Positions 58,965-64,000 of a DNA stretch of 64,000 nt are shown here, piece by piece. A model generated the notes under the pieces. It ran no database searches, was not told the DNA's origin, and saw only the letters and a program-made list of their open reading frames with translations. Origin of the DNA: Panonychus citri. Its lineage: Eukaryota > Arthropoda > Arachnida > Trombidiformes > Tetranychidae. A program made the position numbers and the translations under genes. Where the stretch lies: NCBI RefSeq assembly GCF_014898815.1, contig NW_026515482.1:3224001-3288000 (forward strand), in the 5' to 3' direction. The first letter of the stretch is position 1. Each line of letters opens with the position of its first letter.

Positions 58965-61700
58965 TACACAATCAATTATTTTACAGATGATGACATTTTG
59001 AAATTTGATTTGTAAACAAATAAACTGTTGATTGAATTGGTCATCAAATGTTAATTGTTGATTTGACTTTGAAAACCACGAGAATGATGAGATATTAAAA
59101 AGCAAATAATTGAAATCAATTTCTCATTTGTATCATTAAACCAAATGATTTGTTGTAATTATAATTACCATGATCATTAGATCATCTTCCTCATCTTCGT
59201 GATTTTTTACTTTCATCCTCATCTTTTTTCATCATACATCAAATACAAAAGTATTAGTAATAAGATGGAAAAAAAGTCTCTTTAATAATATCTTTCATTG
59301 GGAATCTTCTTGCATCCCTAACAAAGCAATTAACTCGGTGAAGATGAGGATGAAAAAGAGAGAGAATTAGAGAGATGATGATGATGATGAATCGTGAATG
59401 AAAAAAACTCAGAGATATAAAAAGACAGAATAAAATCAGATGAAAAAAAACCGTGGGACTTGAAGTTGAAGATAAAAGATGCTTTATAAATGATGAAGAT
59501 GAAGATGAGGAAAGAGTTAAAAGTGAGTCTCACTCACTTTCTCTCTCTCTCTCTTTTTCTTTCTCTCTCATTCTGTCAAAATCGAGATCGAGAACAGAAG
59601 AGATTGGAAATTATTGTATAATACGTTACATTTTTTTCTTCATTTTCATCTTTTTCTTCCTCATCTCTCTCTCTCTCTCTCTCATCTTCCTCTTCACTGC
59701 TCTCATCATCATCATTTTTCTTCCCTTACATTATCATCCTCATCTCTCCCTTTAGGGGTCTTTGCTATTTGCTCCTCATCATCCAAGGAGTTAAAGTTTT
59801 TTCCTTCTTTTTTCTTGGTTGGTGTTTTTTTTACCTTAGTTTTCTTCTACATCATCATCATCATCTCTCTTTTCATCTTTTCATCCTTTTTTTGCCAATC
59901 AAATCTTCCTTCCCACCTCTTTCCTTTTCCTCCTCCTCCACCACCTCCCCATCATCATCTTCCTCTTTCTCTACTTTGTCAACATCTTTTTTAACCCTTT
60001 TTTTATTCTGTGTAATATTAACATCGCCCGTTAAGTTTTCCTCTTCATCCTCTGTTTTTACTTTCTCTCCTCACTCTACCTCCACCACCCTCTCATCCTC
60101 ATCCTCATCTCTCTCTCTCTCTCATAAAAATCATGTTTTTTTGCCTCCCACCAAATGATAAAATTCAGTTTTATCATCATCTCTGTTTTGGTAAACTGTT
60201 TTTGTAGTTATATCTTATTTTTGTCCATGTTGATTGTAAATAATTGTAGTAATTAAAAAGTAATTTTTTCACACATTAATTGTTATATTTACTGATTTAT
60301 TAACCCCAAAAGTTAATCACACAGACTTGGATATACTTTGGATACCATGTTGGATAATCATGATTTGTTTTGATTGGGAAACCATTTTTTATCAATCAAT
60401 CAACTAATCAAACATCAATGATAATGATTAAAATTTTAACCAATCTTAAAATGTAAGTAACAATCATTTAATTTCATAAATATTAATAGTAAATCAAATC
60501 TAATCACGGGACAACCATAACTTAATCTCACTAATTGTTACCACAAAATTATCAACATATCAAGTAATTAAATCTAACTCGTGTTTACTAATCGGTTAGT
60601 CAACCAGTTACAACAAGAATAATGAAAATTCAACATATGATTAGTTAATTGTAACTTGATTTAAACAATTGAAACGTTATCCTAATGTTAATAATCAATA
60701 TGATCAAATTAGTTTAAATATCAACCACCCGATGACTCTAGTAAACTCAACTTGTTACCATTTAATATCACATTGTAACAATTAATTAATGATAATCAAA
60801 TCAATTGTTATCAACTTACCACAATTAAATTAGTATTCAAAAAAGTTCCCTTGATCAAGGTAACTGATTACTAATTGTTACTATTAAATCAACAATTTTG
60901 TATCAAACTCATCAATATTTAGATTGATTGTTTATCAAACACAATCTCCCAACAATCAACTAATTGCTCAAATCTACAATTGAAATCAATGTTGTGAAAG
61001 AAAAAAATCTTAATCAAATCAAATCAGAATGAATCTGATTTCTTATCAATATGATTTACTAAAAGGTAACGATGATATTTGATTTTTAAATTAACCGTTA
61101 ATCAAAGTTATCAGCCCATCACTTAAGATGTAATAATAAGATGATAAAGATGAATGGGAAGATAAATGGATGATAAACATTTTTTACCTTTCTTTTCATC
61201 TTAAATCTAACAAAAGGTATTATTCAAATTGGATGAAGAAAAAACCGTTTTCATCTTAATGCCAACATATTGAAATTTTTAAGATTTTTGAAAAAGAGTA
61301 AAAAAAACGATGATAATATTCATCATGATAGAAGAAGATAAAAATTCATCCTCATCGCTTTTAATGAAAAATGTTGAAAAGATGAAATTTATCAACTTTT
61401 CCCCTTGTTTAATGTAAACACAATCAAGTAAAATGAGAAGATGATGATTAGTTTTTATGATGAACATTAGAGAGGATGAGAGAAGATGAGAAGATGATGA
61501 TGATAATCAACAAAGAAACAAAGAGAATAAAAAAGTTCTAATTTGGACAAAAGAAGAAACTTCGATGTTTTTATTCTGTAAAAGTTTCTTCTTCTTTTTC
61601 TCCTTTCAGTTCTTTTCTTTTCCTTCTCTTCCCTCCAACTCATCTTTCCTCCTCTTCTCTTCCTCCTCTCCACCCTTTAAATACCCTCTCTCTCTATTAG
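58965..61700. repeat. Low-complexity intergenic DNA
   Basis: No gene seen. GA/CT and CAT repeats dominate (59345-59385, 59540-59570, 59655-59690, 59850-60125), with AT-rich unique DNA at 60170-61270. Apparent open frames encode only Ser/Leu/Phe/His runs. Confidence 0.6.
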
Positions 61701-63586
61701 AACGTCGAATGTACGAAGCTCTATAAAAGATCTAGAGAGTGGGAAGAAGAGAGAGAGAGAGAAAGAATAAGAGAATACTCTCTTTTCTTCCCTCATCTCT
61801 CTCTCTCTTTCTCCTCTTTTTCATCATCAAAAAGAAGAAAAAAAACTGAATCAAAATGAAGCATCGAAGCAAGTTTAAAATGGCTCCTATGGAGAGAAAT
61901 ATAATTCTCCTCTTCATCATTTCCCTCTCTCCTCATCCTCCTCCTCTTCTACTTTTCCTCCTCATCTTTTCCCTATATTATCAACCACCGACGACTTTTT
62001 CTACTCATACTTTTGCATCGAGGCTTCAACAACATATTCTATTAAATAGCAAAAAGGTTCAAGCTTTTTCTATGAGAGTGAGATGACGATGAGCTGATGA
62101 TGATGAGGAGAAAAGGAGAGGGTGAAGATGCTAATGATGATGATGATACTGATTGAGATTGTGATCATCAAAGTCTCTGGTCATATATTCAAGTGTAATG
62201 TTGCTCTCAACGATGATATGATAACAACAACAAATCCAAAGAAAATGATGAAAGTTGTTATTTGTTGAATGAAGAAAGAGAAATTGAAAAAAAACGTTTT
62301 TCTTAATATTCTAAAGTGTATTTATCCTTATTATCATCTCTCTCTCATCATTGTCATCCCTAATCATTCAATATCATCATCTTGCCTCGATGCAAACGCC
62401 TTTAACCCTTTAGAGCCTTAAACACCTTTTATCAGAATCTTAAACTTTTTTTTCGTTCTAAACTTACCTTTTGTGTCTACAGCAAGTGATACCTTTTTTT
62501 GTCATCTTTCATCTTCTCAACCCCTTTTCTTATTGTGTAAGTGTCGCTATTGTCACCAAATAATTGATATTATTGGTGCATCGAGGGAAAGGTTGGACTT
62601 TAAGAGGAAAAAAAGGGTTAAGAAAACAGAAGAAGAAGAAAAAGAAACAAGAAGATAAGGAAGATAAAGATGATGAGGAACATTTAAAGGAGGGACGAAG
62701 ACAAGTTGTTCGAAGGAAGCAAAGAACAGTTTCTATTGGTTCGAAGGTTCAATTTTCCATCTTCATCTTCTTTTATCTTCCATTGTCCAGCCTCTCATGT
62801 AAAGTGCCATATTGGAGTTAATACATAACATATTCTCTAAATTTTTTTACATCGAGGAAGAAGAAAGAAGATAAGGAAGATAAATAGAAGAGAAAGTGAG
62901 AAAAAGAGGGTAAACGAACACATCGAACAAAAGTTTTCTTCTCTTCTTTTTTCCTCGATGTAAATTTTTAACTTTCGACGCAAAAGTGAACATTATAATC
63001 GATCGCATCGAAGCTTAAACTTGAAAAGTTTCATTCTCCATCTCCATTATCATCATCATTCTAATCATCCTCATCTCCACCCACTCATCATCATCAAGTG
63101 AATGTTACAACCGAAATGTTTTAACATCGAGGGACTTTTCAGATTCTTTCGCTTTGATTTTTCACTTGAAACATAATCAAAATCATCATCATTCTCATCT
63201 ATCCTCCGCCTTCATCATCTCTCTCTCTCTCTCTCTTGTCATCATCGTTTCCATCTTCGCCTTTGTTTAATATTCATCATCATCATCCTTTCGTTGATGG
63301 TGGAATTTACTTCGATTGCCATTTTGTTTTTAATTTAAACTCCTCCCTTGTTTTATTCATCATCTTCTCTTCCTCTTCCTACTCCTCCACACCGACCACC
63401 TCGCCCTTGTCCACTGTGGACTTTAATCTGTACTTCGATTGATTTATTCTATTCGTTGAATGGTAAAGAAAGAGAAAAAGAAAGAGTTAAAAATTTTGTT
63501 CGAAAGTAAAAAAGAATAAGATAAATAAGAGAAAGAGTGAGAGTGAGAGTGAGACCATCGAAGAGTAAAAAGAGAGAGAGAGAAAG
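61701..63586 (+). promoter_or_regulatory. Upstream region with a clustered CATCGARG motif
   Basis: This region precedes the exon at 63587. Ten copies of CATCGA[AG]G on either strand occur between 61862 and 63649: 61862, 62016, 62386 (reverse), 62579, 62850, 62953 (reverse), 63006, 63125, 63556 and 63642 (reverse, inside the exon). The rest is CT/GA and CAT low-complexity sequence, probably promoter plus 5' UTR. I found only one other copy in the window (10648, inside a SIN1 exon). Confidence 0.45.
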
Positions 63587-63815
63587 ATGGAAATTCGAGT
63601 TACATCAAATTGTAACACTAACAATGCTCTTCATAGTAATTCCTCGATGCTACCAATCGACCATTCAACACCAAATTTAAGGTCAAACTGTGTCTCAAGT
63701 CCAACTTTATTATCGCCATCTCAAGGGTCATCCAGTCACACTGGACACGGGTCATCAATGGGCAATCCATTATTTCCGGCAAACCGAATGCTAAGTAAAA
63801 ACTCAAATGGAACAA
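63587..63815 (+). CDS. First coding exon of a gene leaving the window, Ser/Asn-rich N-terminus
   Basis: ATG 63587 follows a GA-rich leader (gagagaaag) and opens 76 codons ending in a phase-1 donor, ACAA|GTAAGT, at 63815/63816. The product is polar and disordered: Ser, Asn, Pro and His rich (STPNLRSNCVSSPTLLSPSQ), with no domain. Such N-termini are common in transcription factors and signalling scaffolds; nothing more specific can be said. If unspliced, the frame would stop at 63862. Confidence 0.6.
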
Positions 63816-64000
63816 GTAAGTCTACCTGTAATTCCTCCTTGAAAGACCTTCCCTGTATATAACTTTTCGATCCATTTTTTTACTCTTCCATTGCCCCTAA
63901 TCCTTATCCCCTAATCCCTTATTATTATCACCACGATTTCGTCTTAATCATCTGATGATTATCTTGGAAAATTTCAATTCAAAGTTGATTATCAGGAAAA

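Noticed and set aside
59450..60160. Several long plus-strand frames of Ser/His/Phe runs
   Set aside because: CT and CAT repeats; no coding character.

Overview
The window is eukaryotic nuclear DNA. It is AT-rich, has spliced genes with GT-AG introns mostly of about 60 to 1600 bases, and is full of GA/CT and ATG/CAT microsatellites. The gene content (syndapin, an extradenticle/PBX exon, an inactive DPP6/DPP10-type protein, SIN1, Rpn3, a membrin-like SNARE, a Ty3/gypsy element) is animal. The compact AT-rich style suggests an arthropod, perhaps an acariform mite; that placement is inference.

Layout. 1-8.5 kb: microsatellite-rich DNA with no gene I can support. 8.7-20.7 kb: a graveyard of local duplications. 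It holds four decayed pieces of the TORC2 subunit SIN1, an orphan first exon of a PBC-class homeobox gene on the minus strand, an intact secreted internal-repeat protein gene, a SAM-dependent methyltransferase with a broken inverted fragment of itself beside it, a ~1.8 kb fold-back element inserted in a SIN1 copy, a frameshifted coiled-coil gene, and a broken second copy of the secreted gene. 20.7-26.1 kb: a full-length minus-strand Ty3/gypsy retrotransposon inserted in that second duplicon. 26.8-28.4 kb: a small secreted-protein gene and remnants. 29.5-33.7 kb: a 13-exon DPP-like membrane protein whose nucleophile serine is replaced by glutamate. 35.6-39.6 kb (minus) and 45.1-51.5 kb (plus): two divergent PACSIN/syndapin genes with the same exon plan. 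53-59 kb: a dense block with a secreted protein, a membrin-like SNARE, proteasome subunit Rpn3/PSMD3 and a multi-pass membrane glycoprotein. 59-63.6 kb: low-complexity DNA leading to the first exon of a gene that leaves the window.

The intact genes are housekeeping or membrane-traffic functions (syndapin in endocytosis, SNARE in ER-Golgi transport, Rpn3 in proteolysis) and show no operon-like linkage. The most informative signals are evolutionary: an inverted syndapin pair whose first coding exon is identical over about 390 bases while later exons have diverged, a catalytically dead DPP, nested insertions that date the duplications, and two recurrent short motifs that look like regulatory sites. 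All exon models were built by eye from splice consensus and frame continuity; I could not run searches.
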